DNA of 64,000 nucleotides from Rhizaria sp. SCN 62-66 (Eukaryota > Rhizaria, unplaced), in the NCBI GenBank assembly GCA_001724265.1, contig MEDY01000122.1, positions 1 to 64,000 on the forward strand, written 5' to 3'. The translations under genes were made by a program, and so were the position numbers. The notes beneath the pieces were generated by a model. It was not told where the DNA came from. It saw nothing but the letters and a program-made list of their open reading frames with translations, and did no database searches. Shown here piece after piece: positions 1 through 8,563 of the stretch; the stretch's first letter is position 1; each line of letters starts with the position of its first letter.

Positions 1-72
<72 letters not shown>
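1..72. repeat. (CTG)24 microsatellite
   Basis: Twenty-four uninterrupted CTG units reach the left edge, followed by TTG/CTG interruptions to about base 84. On the minus strand this is CAG/CAA encoding a run of at least 28 Gln. The tract probably continues outside the window. Confidence 0.95.
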
Positions 73-76
<4 letters not shown>

Positions 77-1713
77 TGTTGCTGGTGAAACTGCTCTTGG
101 TGTTGCTGCGCCTGCGACTGGAGCAGAGTGTGGTTATAGCGGCGCAACGTTAAGCCGCTGACATCCCATGCCCCCACAGGGGTCACGTAGCACACACTCG
201 CACTCTCAGTGTCGTCGCTCTCAGCATTGGCAGCAACATCAGTGGCAGCAGCAGCGGCGGCGGCGGCGGCGGCGGCGGCAGCAGCAGCGGCGGCGGCGGC
301 GCGCTCGCGATCATTGCCATAGTCTTGCTGCTGCTGCTCGTTGTCGTCGTAATACTCAGGCTCAGGCTCCGACTCCTGCTGCTGCTGCTGCTGCTCTTGC
401 CAGCCACAGTCGCCGTCGTTGTCCACGTCAGCAGCCCCGTTGTTGTCGCGGTCGAGCGCAGCTGCGGCGGCCTCGGCGAAGCCGTACGGCATCGTGGCAG
501 CGGTTGCGGTAGACGCAATCGCGTTCACAGGACTCGCATTGACGTTGTAACTGCCAACCGTGTTTTTCATGTTATTGCCGCTGCTGTTGCCGTTGAAGCC
601 GTTGAAGCCGCTGAGTCTGACAGTCTGTGCGTGCGACTGCAAGGGCGTCGCAACCCGGGCCAACGGCAGAGCCCGTTGGCTCGCCAGCGGCAGATGCTGT
701 GACGGCGACACGACAGGGGCGGCGACTGGCATCGAGCCAGAGCTGGGGCCAGAGCTGGAGGCAAAGATAGAGCCAGAGCCAGAGCCAGAGCCAGAGGCAT
801 GGACAGGAGCAGGAACCGAGACTGGGACTGGGACGCGAGACCGTGAGCGCGCGGCAGCGTGGTGCTCGGTGGAAGTGGGACCGTGGGTGTAAGTACCCTG
901 GTCGGCGTACGCATGAGGCTCAGGCGTGTGAGTCCCGTACGACATGTAAGGGTGCTCGGCAGCGTAAGCCTCGTGCGGGTGAGTGTAAGTACCTTCGTCC
1001 TCAGCCGCCGCCGGAGTGTAAGCGTGAGCGCCACTGGACATGTAAGGGTGCTGCTGCTGCTGTTGTTGTTGCTGCTGCTGGTACTGCTGTTGTTGCTGGT
1101 TAGCGCCACTGGTATAGACATAGGCACCGCTGCCACCACGTCCAACGGTATTGTGAGAGTAAGTATACAGCGACGGCGGCGCGTAATAATACGGTGTCTC
1201 CGCATTGACACTGACGTTGTGGCCACTAAAACTATTGCTCGGGTGGGTGTGGTGCGACTGGGAGCGCGAAGTTAGGCCGCCCAGCAAGGAAGTCAAGCCG
1301 CCAGGGATCGGCAGCGTCGACGGGTGGCTCGCGACGCCGCCGCTACTTAGACCAGTGTAAGTACCCGCATTCGCCCGATGATGATGAGAGCTGTTGTTGC
1401 TGTAACTCGCACTCACGTTGTTGTTGCTGTTGTTGACCCCGCCGCCGCCGCCGCCGCTGTTGTTCTGGTGATGGTACGAGTGCACAGGGGCGAGCAGCGC
1501 GTGTGCGAGCGAGAGCAGGCCGGGGGACGGCAGGGCGGCGGCCGCGGCGGCGGCCCGGGCGTCGGCCGCCGCGGCGGCCGCCGTCTCAGTGGCATCGGCG
1601 TGGGGGTGGGGACTGGGCTTGCGGATGCGGTAAGCGATAGGGGACGCGGGGGTGACCTTCTCGTCGTTATTTACAACAGCAGTGCTCATGCTCGTGTTCA
1701 GGTTGTGTGCGCC

Positions 1714-1771
<58 letters not shown>

Positions 1772-2412
1772 TAGGCGTAGAAGGACGGGTGGTGGGGGTG
1801 GGGGTACGCGTTCATCTTCGCGCCGCGCAAAACGGGGTTGTTCGAAAAGGGGACTGCGACGGGCAGCGTCTCAAAGCGCAACGGCTGCTGCTGTTGGTGG
1901 TAGCTGTTGCACAACGCAGAGCCAGAGCCAGCGCCAGAGCCAGAGCCAGAGGCGTAGTTGCTGCCCATGCTAGCGCTGGCGTTGACGTTGGCGTTACTGT
2001 TGTTGTTGTAGGTCGACGCAGGGTAGCGGGACTGGGGAGACAGAGCCTGCTGCCGCGGCAGAGGGTTGCCGTTGTTGTTGTTGCTGTAGCTGGAGCCGTA
2101 TTCACCCACAGTGCCATTGCCGTTGCTGGGCATGTTCATGGTCATGCTGGTGTTGTTGTTGCTGGTGCTGCGACGAGGAGTGGCAGGGGCGACGGCCGCC
2201 GCGGGGGCGGCTGCTGCGGCGTAGTGCGGCAGCGAGAGAGAGCTGGCGTTGTTGTGGCCGTTGTTGCTGCTGCTGCTGTTGTGCGCAGCGTAAGCAGCGG
2301 TATTGACACCGGCGCTGCCGTTGCCGCCGTGGGGGGTGTAGCCCTTGCTTGACCGCATTTGATACTCTGGGAGCGGTGTGATGTAAGAGCAGGATGTTGC
2401 GTCAATGGACAT
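1..2412 (-). CDS. Asn/Ser/Gln/Ala-rich low-complexity protein, C-terminus beyond the window
   Basis: An open frame of 804 codons runs from an ATG at 2412 to base 1 with no stop, so the C-terminus lies outside the window. I do not recognise a family. The start MSIDATSCSYITPLPEYQ is followed by long runs of Asn, Ser, Gln, Gly and Ala, repeated Tyr-Thr motifs (GTYT, AYVYT, PYMS) at about residues 400-510, an acidic Asp/Glu stretch near residues 670-700, and a terminal polyglutamine tract. Composition is strongly biased in this frame only (Asn as AAC, Gln as CAG), and GC content drops upstream of 2412, which supports both frame and start. It is divergent from the nucleoside hydrolase. No intron is evident. 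A scaffold or nucleic-acid-associated role is possible, but nothing seen establishes it. Confidence 0.6.
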
Positions 2413-2894
2413 TACTTGGGCGCCAGTCGGTCGCAAGTTGCCGTGCGCTTCCGTGCTGCTGCGACGACGGAGGCGGGCGCGTGAGATGCTGACTAAACGA
2501 AGGGCGAAGCGCTAGAACAAAATCAGGAATAAAGTGGGAAGATTAGCGTTTGATGATATGAAAAATAACTGTTAGATGAAAAACATATAATTATATCCGA
2601 ATTTTCAAACACAGATTCTCAGCACGTCTCAGAATCGAGATAATCTCTTCGCAAAAGGGGCCACCTCGACCAATCTCGATCGAGCCAGCCGTGCGCGATC
2701 TACGTGTCTCTCGAGAGAGGCAAGAAGCTCGCCGGAAATTGCATACTCTAATTTGATCGTCAAATGAAACTCAGGCGCGTCTCTTAATGTCTTGGCTACT
2801 ATTTTATCTTTTCGTGATATTAAACTCGCTAAATAATTCATCCTGCCTCGCCACGACTCGTCCTATTATCGCAGCACTAGCTTTCTCTCGCACG
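2413..2894. other. Divergent spacer between the low-complexity gene and nucleoside hydrolase
   Basis: Mixed to AT-rich sequence expected to hold both promoters. A frame open from an ATG at 2787 joins the hydrolase in frame, but its base composition is spacer-like. I see no RNA gene or repeat here. Confidence 0.6.
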
Positions 2895-4234
2895 ATGTCC
2901 TCTTCCGCGGAGCTCGTGGAGCACCTGATTTGGCTCGACTGTGACCCTGGTCACGACGACGCCTTCGCGCTCATGCTTGCCGGCACGTACCCGGGCGCGC
3001 GGCTGCTCGGCGTGTCCACCAGCGGCGGCAACCAGACCGTAGAGAAGGTCACCAAGAACGCGCTCAACATCCTGAACCTGATGGGCCAGGCGGGGACAGT
3101 GCCGTGCGTGCGCGGCCAAGAGCACGCGCTGATGGACACCACGGTGCCGTGCCCCGAGATCCACGGTGACACCGGGCTCGACACGCACTGCGGCGCGCGT
3201 TTCCCGGCGCACTCGCACACGGCAGTGGCTCAGAAGTGGCTCCCGTTCATGGCCAACGCGATCCTGACTGCGCCGCAGAAGGTGAAGCTGATTGCCACGG
3301 GCCGCATGACCAACGTCGCCGTGCTGCTCACGGTCTATCCCGAGGTCATGCGCAACCTCGAGCTCATCAGCATCATGGGCGGCAGCTCCAAGGGCGGCAA
3401 CACGCACCCCGTAGCAGAGTTCAACATCCAGGTACGCAGCACTTTATACTCATATATCTCGCGAATATCTCGATATTGTTTTATTATTCAATTTATTTTT
3501 ATGTGTGGTTGTTTATTTATCGTGTGATTTTGTTTAATAATTCTCTATAAGTGTCTATGTCCGCTAATAATCTCACTTTCTATATCTCCTTCTATGTTGC
3601 TTGATTGCTTTGTCTCCAGGGCGACCCTGAGGCTGCGCAGATCATCCTCAACCACGCCATGCTGGGCACCGACGCCGTGACCGTGAACAAGGCCAAGGAT
3701 TGGAGCGCTGTCCCCGACTCGGAGCTGCGCGTGCCCGTCGTCTTCGTCATGCTCGACGTGACGCACAAGGTTCTCGTCAGCAACGACGTTCTCGCCACGA
3801 TCCAGCGCAAGCACCTCCTGGCCGACAAGACCAGCGCCGCCGCCACCGCCGCCGCCGCTGCCGCGGCGACGACGACGCCGCTGCCGTCGACGTCTCCGCT
3901 GCTGTCCAAGTACGGCCAGCTCATCACGTCGCTGTTCCTCTTCTTTGCAGACTCGTACAAAAAAACGTTTAAGTTCGACCATGGCCCGCCGCTGCACGAC
4001 CCCGTGGCAGTGTTCTACGCGCTCAACCCGGCCGCGTTCTCGGCGCCCGCGTTTCCCGTCGCCGTCGAGTGCGCGCGCTCGCTGTCGCGCGGCCAGACTG
4101 TAGTGGACGTCTGGGGACAGACGAGCAAGGAGGCCAACGCGCTCGTGTGCGAGTCCGTCGACCTGGGGCTGTTCTGGGAGGCCATGGGGGACGCGATCGG
4201 CAGGGTCGGCGAGACGGCGCAGATGGACAAGTGA
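2895..4234 (+). CDS. Nucleoside hydrolase, inosine-uridine-preferring family (2 exons)
   Basis: Exons are 2895-3431 and 3620-4234 (TGA), joined in phase 0 across a 188-nt intron (CAG|GTACGC ... CTCCAG|G), giving 383 aa. The protein hydrolyses the N-glycosidic bond of nucleosides to ribose and base (purine/pyrimidine salvage). The calcium- and substrate-binding signature is complete: LDCDPGHDDAF with Asp15, Asp17, Asp21 and Asp22. Further family blocks are GRMTNVAVLL, MGGSS, AEFNIQ|GDPEAA exactly across the splice, and PPLHDPVAV with the catalytic-type His305. An Ala/Thr/Ser-rich insert at about residues 250-275 makes it longer than typical 310-340-aa enzymes. An in-frame ATG at 2787 would add 36 residues, but that stretch has spacer composition, so I chose 2895. 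Substrate preference cannot be read from the sequence. Confidence 0.93.
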
Positions 4235-4736
4235 GCCTGATGACAACGACGACGACAGCTCGCTTCTTGAGCAGCTATTTGCTTGGCTCAACCCCAAATA
4301 CGATGCGGATCATAACGAGCAACATTACGAGTGACAAGTTGTGCGAGTAAGAGCGAGTGGTATTGCCATGGTGATGATTAAAAAAGTATGCATATGTTGT
4401 TTTTTTGTTCCTTGAAGAACTATAAAAGAGAAAGGCCAGGAATACACAGATTATGAGTGCTTTATGACGAAGATGTGACTTCTTTTGAGTTTCATTTTGC
4501 GCACTTTTAAGGTATAGTGCGTCTCAAATGAATTTTGCGGCAATTAAAAGTGTGATGTAACATATAAATAAAAAGATCTAATAATATACTGCAATTTTAA
4601 CATGTTTTGTGTTAGTTAAGTTAAGTTTTGAGTTGATTATGATCTGAAAAAGGGTGCGCCGAGAGAAATTTTTAATATTAAGAGAGATAATTTACTTGGA
4701 CATTGAAAGAAAATTGCATCAAGCACGTTTCCTCTT

Positions 4737-4782
4737 TATAAAAGATTTTTTAAGCATCAAGATGCTTAAAAAATCTTTTATA
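4737..4782. repeat. Perfect 22-bp inverted repeat with 2-base loop
   Basis: The arms 4737-4758 and 4761-4782 are exact reverse complements around AA at 4759-4760. Centre: GCATC-AA-GATGC. The outer part of each arm is AT-rich (TAAAAGATTTTTTA). It could form a cruciform or an RNA hairpin in the 3' flank of the hydrolase gene. Confidence 0.95.
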
Positions 4783-4869
4783 TAAATTGAACAAGCCCGA
4801 GTTGGGTCGAATCAAAAACAGTGGCAAATATGATGTAAAAAAAAGGATGCTGACTTGATGATAGACAGT

Positions 4870-4877
4870 AAAAAAAA
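4870..4877 (-). terminator. Pol III-type T-run after RNA copy 1
   Basis: Eight T on the minus strand, 19 nt after the terminal stem, preceded by a TTC-rich stretch. The other two copies also end in T-runs. Confidence 0.6.
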
Positions 4878-4895
4878 GAAGAAGAAGATGTGGCT

Positions 4896-5040
4896 GTCTG
4901 TACTAAGAATCGAACTTAGTCTCCACGCACATACGCCCGGCCTGCCTTCGGCAGTAGCAGGCATCTGAAAAACGGGTACAAACTTGGCAATGCAAGTTCC
5001 GAAGTTCAAGGTGCGTTGACCCTCCTCTAGCCCAACAGAC
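4896..5040 (-). ncRNA. tRNA-like structured RNA, copy 1 (Pol III-type)
   Basis: A core of about 145 nt. The 5' end GTCTGT pairs with 3' ACAGAC (terminal stem). Near the 5' end is an A-box-like element (TGGGCTAGAGG). ACGCAC pairs with GTGCGT as a second stem. Near the 3' end is a perfect T-arm (CTAAG TTCGATT CTTAG) that doubles as a B box. The middle differs from the other copies but forms hairpins (AACTTG/CAAGTT and GCCTGC/GCAGGC) separated by a conserved TTTTTCAGATGCC linker. The 3' tail continues to a T8 run at 4870-4877. It is not a normal tRNA: no D stem forms, and about 80 nt separate the two strands of the stem that occupies the anticodon-stem position. The overall plan (terminal stem, A box, variable centre, B box, T-run) resembles vault RNAs, but identity is unproven. 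Confidence 0.72.
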
Positions 5041-5058
5041 TTTTAGCAAGTCGCGCCG

Positions 5059-5070
5059 GCATGTTTTAGC
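5059..5070 (-). promoter_or_regulatory. Conserved upstream element of RNA copy 1
   Basis: GCTAAAACATGC at -30 to -19 relative to the first paired base, directly preceded by an AT-rich TATATTC. All three copies carry this element at the same distance. Confidence 0.6.
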
Positions 5071-5080
5071 GAATATACTC

Positions 5081-5122
5081 AGAATCTTAGAATCGAACTT
5101 GTCTTCCTCTAGCGCAACAGAC
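5081..5122 (-). pseudogene. Decayed copy of the tRNA-like RNA lacking its central domain
   Basis: The minus strand retains the 5' block (GTCTGTTGCGCTAGAGG, one change from the intact copies) and, only a few bases later, the T-arm loop AAGTTCGATTCT. The whole variable centre and the 3' strand of the terminal stem are missing, and no T-run follows. An upstream element (TCCAAACTTGC at about 5140-5150) remains. Confidence 0.6.
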
Positions 5123-5229
5123 TTTCAGCAATTTTATTCGCAAGTTTGGACAAACATAAGGTAAACCCCGCGAGACCTTTGAGAACACTCGATTGCAAAA
5201 ATAAAGGATGCTGATGAGAGGTAGTGAAC

Positions 5230-5238
5230 AAAAAAAAA
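5230..5238 (-). terminator. Pol III-type T-run after RNA copy 2
   Basis: Nine T on the minus strand shortly after the terminal stem and the GCAAATC tail of copy 2. Confidence 0.6.
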
Positions 5239-5246
5239 GATTTGCT

Positions 5247-5389
5247 GTCTGTACTAAGAATCGAACTTAGTCTCCACGCACATACACCTCACTATCTTGT
5301 GACAGTTCGGCATTTGAAAACAGGAGCTTGCAATAATTGCGGAGTTCCATAAAGTTCACGTACGTTGACCCTCCTCTAGCCCAACAGAC
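5247..5389 (-). ncRNA. tRNA-like structured RNA, copy 2 (Pol III-type)
   Basis: A core of about 143 nt with the same terminal stem, A-box-like block and identical T-arm as copy 1. The inner stem reads ACGTAC with GTGCGT: relative to the other copies one C-G pair has become U-G, so pairing survives the substitution. The centre is largely unalignable with the other copies, apart from the TTTTCAAATGCC linker, and contains a GCAAT/ATTGC hairpin. It lies head to tail with copy 1, and its upstream flank (about 45 nt) is also similar to that of copy 1, so the pair probably arose by tandem duplication. Confidence 0.72.
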
Positions 5390-5407
5390 TTTTAGCAACA
5401 CCTGACA

Positions 5408-5419
5408 GCAAGTTTTAGC
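5408..5419 (-). promoter_or_regulatory. Conserved upstream element of RNA copy 2
   Basis: GCTAAAACTTGC at -30 to -19, preceded by AATATATTCGC-type AT-rich sequence. Spacing is identical to copies 1 and 3. Confidence 0.6.
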
Positions 5420-5636
5420 GAATATATTCAGAATCACGATAGACACGAAAAATATTATTTATCTGAGCTTACAGTGCAAAAGCGCTTTTAATGCTTAAAA
5501 AGTTCATTCATAGTCGTGTTTTATTTTTTAAATTTTACGTGTATTTTCTTATCATTATCAATGAATCCCACACACAAAACTACAAAAAAAAGACACTTCC
5601 ACTCCCGACGCAAAAGCTCTCGATATACATTTATTT

Positions 5637-5648
5637 GCCAAAACTTGC
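5637..5648 (+). promoter_or_regulatory. Conserved upstream element of RNA copy 3
   Basis: GCCAAAACTTGC at -30 to -19 from base 5667, preceded by an AT-rich ATACATTTATTT. The rest of the flank is diverged from copies 1 and 2, so retention of the element at fixed spacing suggests function. Confidence 0.6.
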
Positions 5649-5666
5649 AAGTAAGCAATCATGAGA

Positions 5667-5808
5667 GTCTGTTGGGCTAGAGGAGGGTCAACGCACTTGG
5701 ATATATGGGCGCACGCTTGCGCTGCTGCCCGTTTTTCAGATGCCTCCGACACTGTTACGTGTCAGAGGCGTATGTGCGTGGAGACTAAGTTCGATTCTTA
5801 GTACAGAC
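5667..5808 (+). ncRNA. tRNA-like structured RNA, copy 3 (Pol III-type)
   Basis: A core of about 142 nt in the opposite orientation to copies 1 and 2. The 5' block is identical to copy 1 over 30 nt and the 3' block (GTATGTGCGT through the T-arm to GACAGCCACAT) over more than 45 nt. The centre is different in sequence but folds the same way: GGGC...GCCC enclosing GCGCA/TGCGC, then the linker TTTTTCAGATGCC, then GCCTC...GAGGC enclosing GACAC/GTGTC. Conserved ends with a changing but paired middle are the mark of a selected RNA rather than a SINE. A function such as a vault-like or other small Pol III RNA is inference. Confidence 0.75.
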
Positions 5809-5815
5809 AGCCACA

Positions 5816-5824
5816 TTTTTTTTT
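5816..5824 (+). terminator. Pol III-type T-run after RNA copy 3
   Basis: Nine T directly after the GCCACA tail of copy 3, seven bases past the terminal stem. Confidence 0.65.
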
Positions 5825-6145
5825 GTTCGCCTCACAGCCCAAGCGCTGTGTCTTTTTTTTTTTGACTCGCGAGACCAACGCGCAGGAGGAGTACTCAAAA
5901 GTCTCGTGGCACTGCTATGCTGTGAATATTCTGCATAAAGCCAATAGCCAGTACCCCACTAGCGTCGCTGATCCCGTCTGTGGCCAGCTGGTGTTACGAT
6001 TGTGTATAATACTAGTAAGCTTATAAGTACGACAGTTAACCAAAGAACCAAAGATATTCGTTTTATTCAAGTCAAAAGTTTATCAATATTATACTCGTCC
6101 ATTCCAAGTTCCGTCACTTTCTCTGTTTGCTTGGTTACCCTCGTT

Positions 6146-8528
6146 TCACTTTTCGAGCGCGATCCAGTAGGGCGCGAGCTCCTTGCGCGTCTTTTCGATT
6201 TGCCCCACCGCGTGCCGCGTGGCCACGACGGGCCGCATCACACCCGGCGCGTCGCCCAGCAGCGCCGCCGCGCACTCGGCCACGCAGTCTGCGACGACGG
6301 CGCAGTTATACCCGCCCTCGAGCACCACGACCACTTTCCCGCGCGCGAAGGCCGACACAAGGCGCAGCACGGTGGCGAAGCCCTGCGGCGTGACGGCCGA
6401 GTGGCCCAGCGGGTCCCCCTTGGCGGCGTCGAACCCGCCCGACACCAGAATGAGCTCGGGCTGGAACTGTGCCAGCAGCGGCAGCAGCAGCGCTGTCGCC
6501 ACGGTCAGGTAGTCGCCGTCGCCCATGCCTGGCCGGTTCCACCCCACGTTGGCTGTGGCGCCCGCGCCCGCGTCGCGTCCGACGTTCTCCTCGCTCTGCT
6601 GCTCGAACGTGCGCGGGTAATAAGTCCCGTGGTCGTGGCGGTGGACCGAAAAAACCACCACTCGCGGGTCGCGGTCGAAGATGGCCTGCGTGCCGTCGCA
6701 GAAGTGCACGTCCCAGTCGAGGATCAGCACACGCGACAGCTTGCGCGCCGCCAACGCGTGTTTCGCGGCCAGCGCCACGTTGTTGAGCAGGCAGAACCCG
6801 CCTGGCGTGTCCGCGCTCGCGTGGTGGCCCGGTGGCCGCACCAGCGCAATCGCGTTGCGGAGCCGGCCGGTGACGACAGCGTCGGTCGCGCCAACGGTCA
6901 CTGCCGCGGCGGCCAGCGCGGCCGAGGCCGAGGACGGACACAGGTACACGCTGTTGAAGCGTGCGGCCGCGGCGGCGAGCTCGGGGGGCGGCAGGTGCGG
7001 CCACACCTGGGTCAGGGTGTGGATGTAAGCGGGCGTGTGCACGGAGGTCAGAAGGGAGGTGGCACTTGCGTCGCTTGATTCGGAGTCTGCGGCTAAGGGG
7101 GTACTTAGGTCGTGTAAGGGCGTGAGGTGCATGCGGGAGAGCAAGTTGCGGCTGTGTAGAGTCGCGAGCGAGCTGAAGAGCCGCTGAGGCTGCTCGTACT
7201 GCTGCTTGACACCAGTGTGCTCTGCGCTACTACTGGAGCTGCCGCTGCTGATGCTGCTGTGCTTATCGTCCTTCGTGTTGCTGTTGTTGCTCTTGCTCTT
7301 GCCGTTTGCGTCTGTGTTGTGTGAGACTGAGATCGAGCTGAAGGCGCTCGCATGCACAGACTGCATTATCGGGCCAGATCCAAAGCCGGAGACAGAGCCA
7401 GAGCCAGAGCCGGCGCCAGAGCCAGCGCCAGCACTAATAGCTGTCGCTGTTGAGACCGCACTGAAGCTAGCGTAGTGCGTTGTCGTCGTCGTTGTCCTCG
7501 ATACAACCACAGGAGCAGAGGAAGCAAGGCTGTTGCTGTTGCTCGCCACAATCTCAGTCTCAGTCTCTGCCATTGGCGCAGACACCGAGGCAGACGCGTT
7601 AGAGCTCGAGCTAGAGCCAGAGCCAGAGGCTGAGGCTGAGGACAAAGCTGGGTCTGAGGCGGGATCGAAGTGGTTTGCGGTGACATCGCTGAAGCCGAAG
7701 CCTGTGCCGTCCCCCACAGGCCACTCGAACACACCTAGACCGTCCTCGTGCTTGCCATCGCTACCAGCAGAAGCACTTACACCGGCCGACGAAGTAGTGT
7801 TCCTGTTGTTGTAAAGGCAGTTGCTTTTGCGGCTGTTATCACCTGACGCCACCGAGGCCGCGAAGGCTGCCATCACCTGCTCACGGTCGCTAGCGTTGGG
7901 GTAGAAGTGGTTGAACCCCCAGTGCGTGGGCAGGGGAATGCGCTCGTTGCCGCCGATGACAGCGCTGAAGCGATCGTTTGCAGCAGCAATACCAGAACGA
8001 CCATTAGCAAAGCTAAATGCGCTGGTAACAGCAGCATCAGTCGACACGAATTGGACACTGCTGTTGCTGAAGGCAGTATTAGTGTTGAGATTGCTGTTAT
8101 TGGTGTTGGCATTGCTCGTTGAGAGCAACACAATCTCACCGTCAACTGCAGTGTCGTCATCGTCGTCGTCGTCGTCGCTGTTGTTGTGAATATCCGTCAC
8201 GGTTGCAGATGCAGGTGTCGCTGTTGCAGCAGTTGCCTTGAGCTGGCTCTTTTTACTCTGAGCACCGGCCGCAGAGCCTTGTTGTTGCTGTTGCTTTTGA
8301 CTCTTCTGTCGTTGTTGCTGCTGCTGTAAGAGCAAGAGCATATCTGCCGACTGCTCCGGTAAAGGAGGACACGGCAGCAGAATGCGAGATAAAACCGTAT
8401 TATCACACAGTTCACGGTCACTAAGCTTGCTATAATCACTCAGATTAGCATTGTTAACGTTGCTGTTATTGTTTTTAGTCATAACAGCAGCATCAGGCTT
8501 CAGCTCACTGTCACTCATCACTTGGTGC

Positions 8529-8563
<35 letters not shown>

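Larger units (their letters stand above)
4235..6145. other. Spacer carrying an inverted repeat and a tRNA-like RNA gene cluster
   Basis: AT-rich DNA between the convergent 3' ends of the nucleoside hydrolase and histone deacetylase genes. It holds a 46-base palindrome (4737-4782), RNA genes at 4896-5040 (-), 5247-5389 (-) and 5667-5808 (+), and a decayed copy at 5081-5122. The remaining sequence (4235-4730, 5830-6145) shows no convincing gene. Confidence 0.75.

Noticed and set aside
567-1226. 219-codon minus-strand frame overlapping the left-edge gene
   Set aside because: A shifted shadow of the 804-codon frame. It ends abruptly and encodes only codon-shift low complexity.
2787-2894. N-terminal extension of nucleoside hydrolase (36 residues, partly hydrophobic)
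   Set aside because: AT-rich spacer composition and no need for a signal peptide in this family. ATG 2895 sits just before the conserved domain.
4896-5040. Reading the RNA copies as intron-containing tRNA genes
   Set aside because: The T-arm and terminal stem look tRNA-like, but positions 7-66 do not pair, no D stem forms, U33 is not kept between copies, and the insert of about 80 nt has no conserved anticodon.
5823-6026. Short plus-strand open frame after RNA copy 3
   Set aside because: 67 codons, begins inside the T-run flank, no family resemblance and no splice partners.
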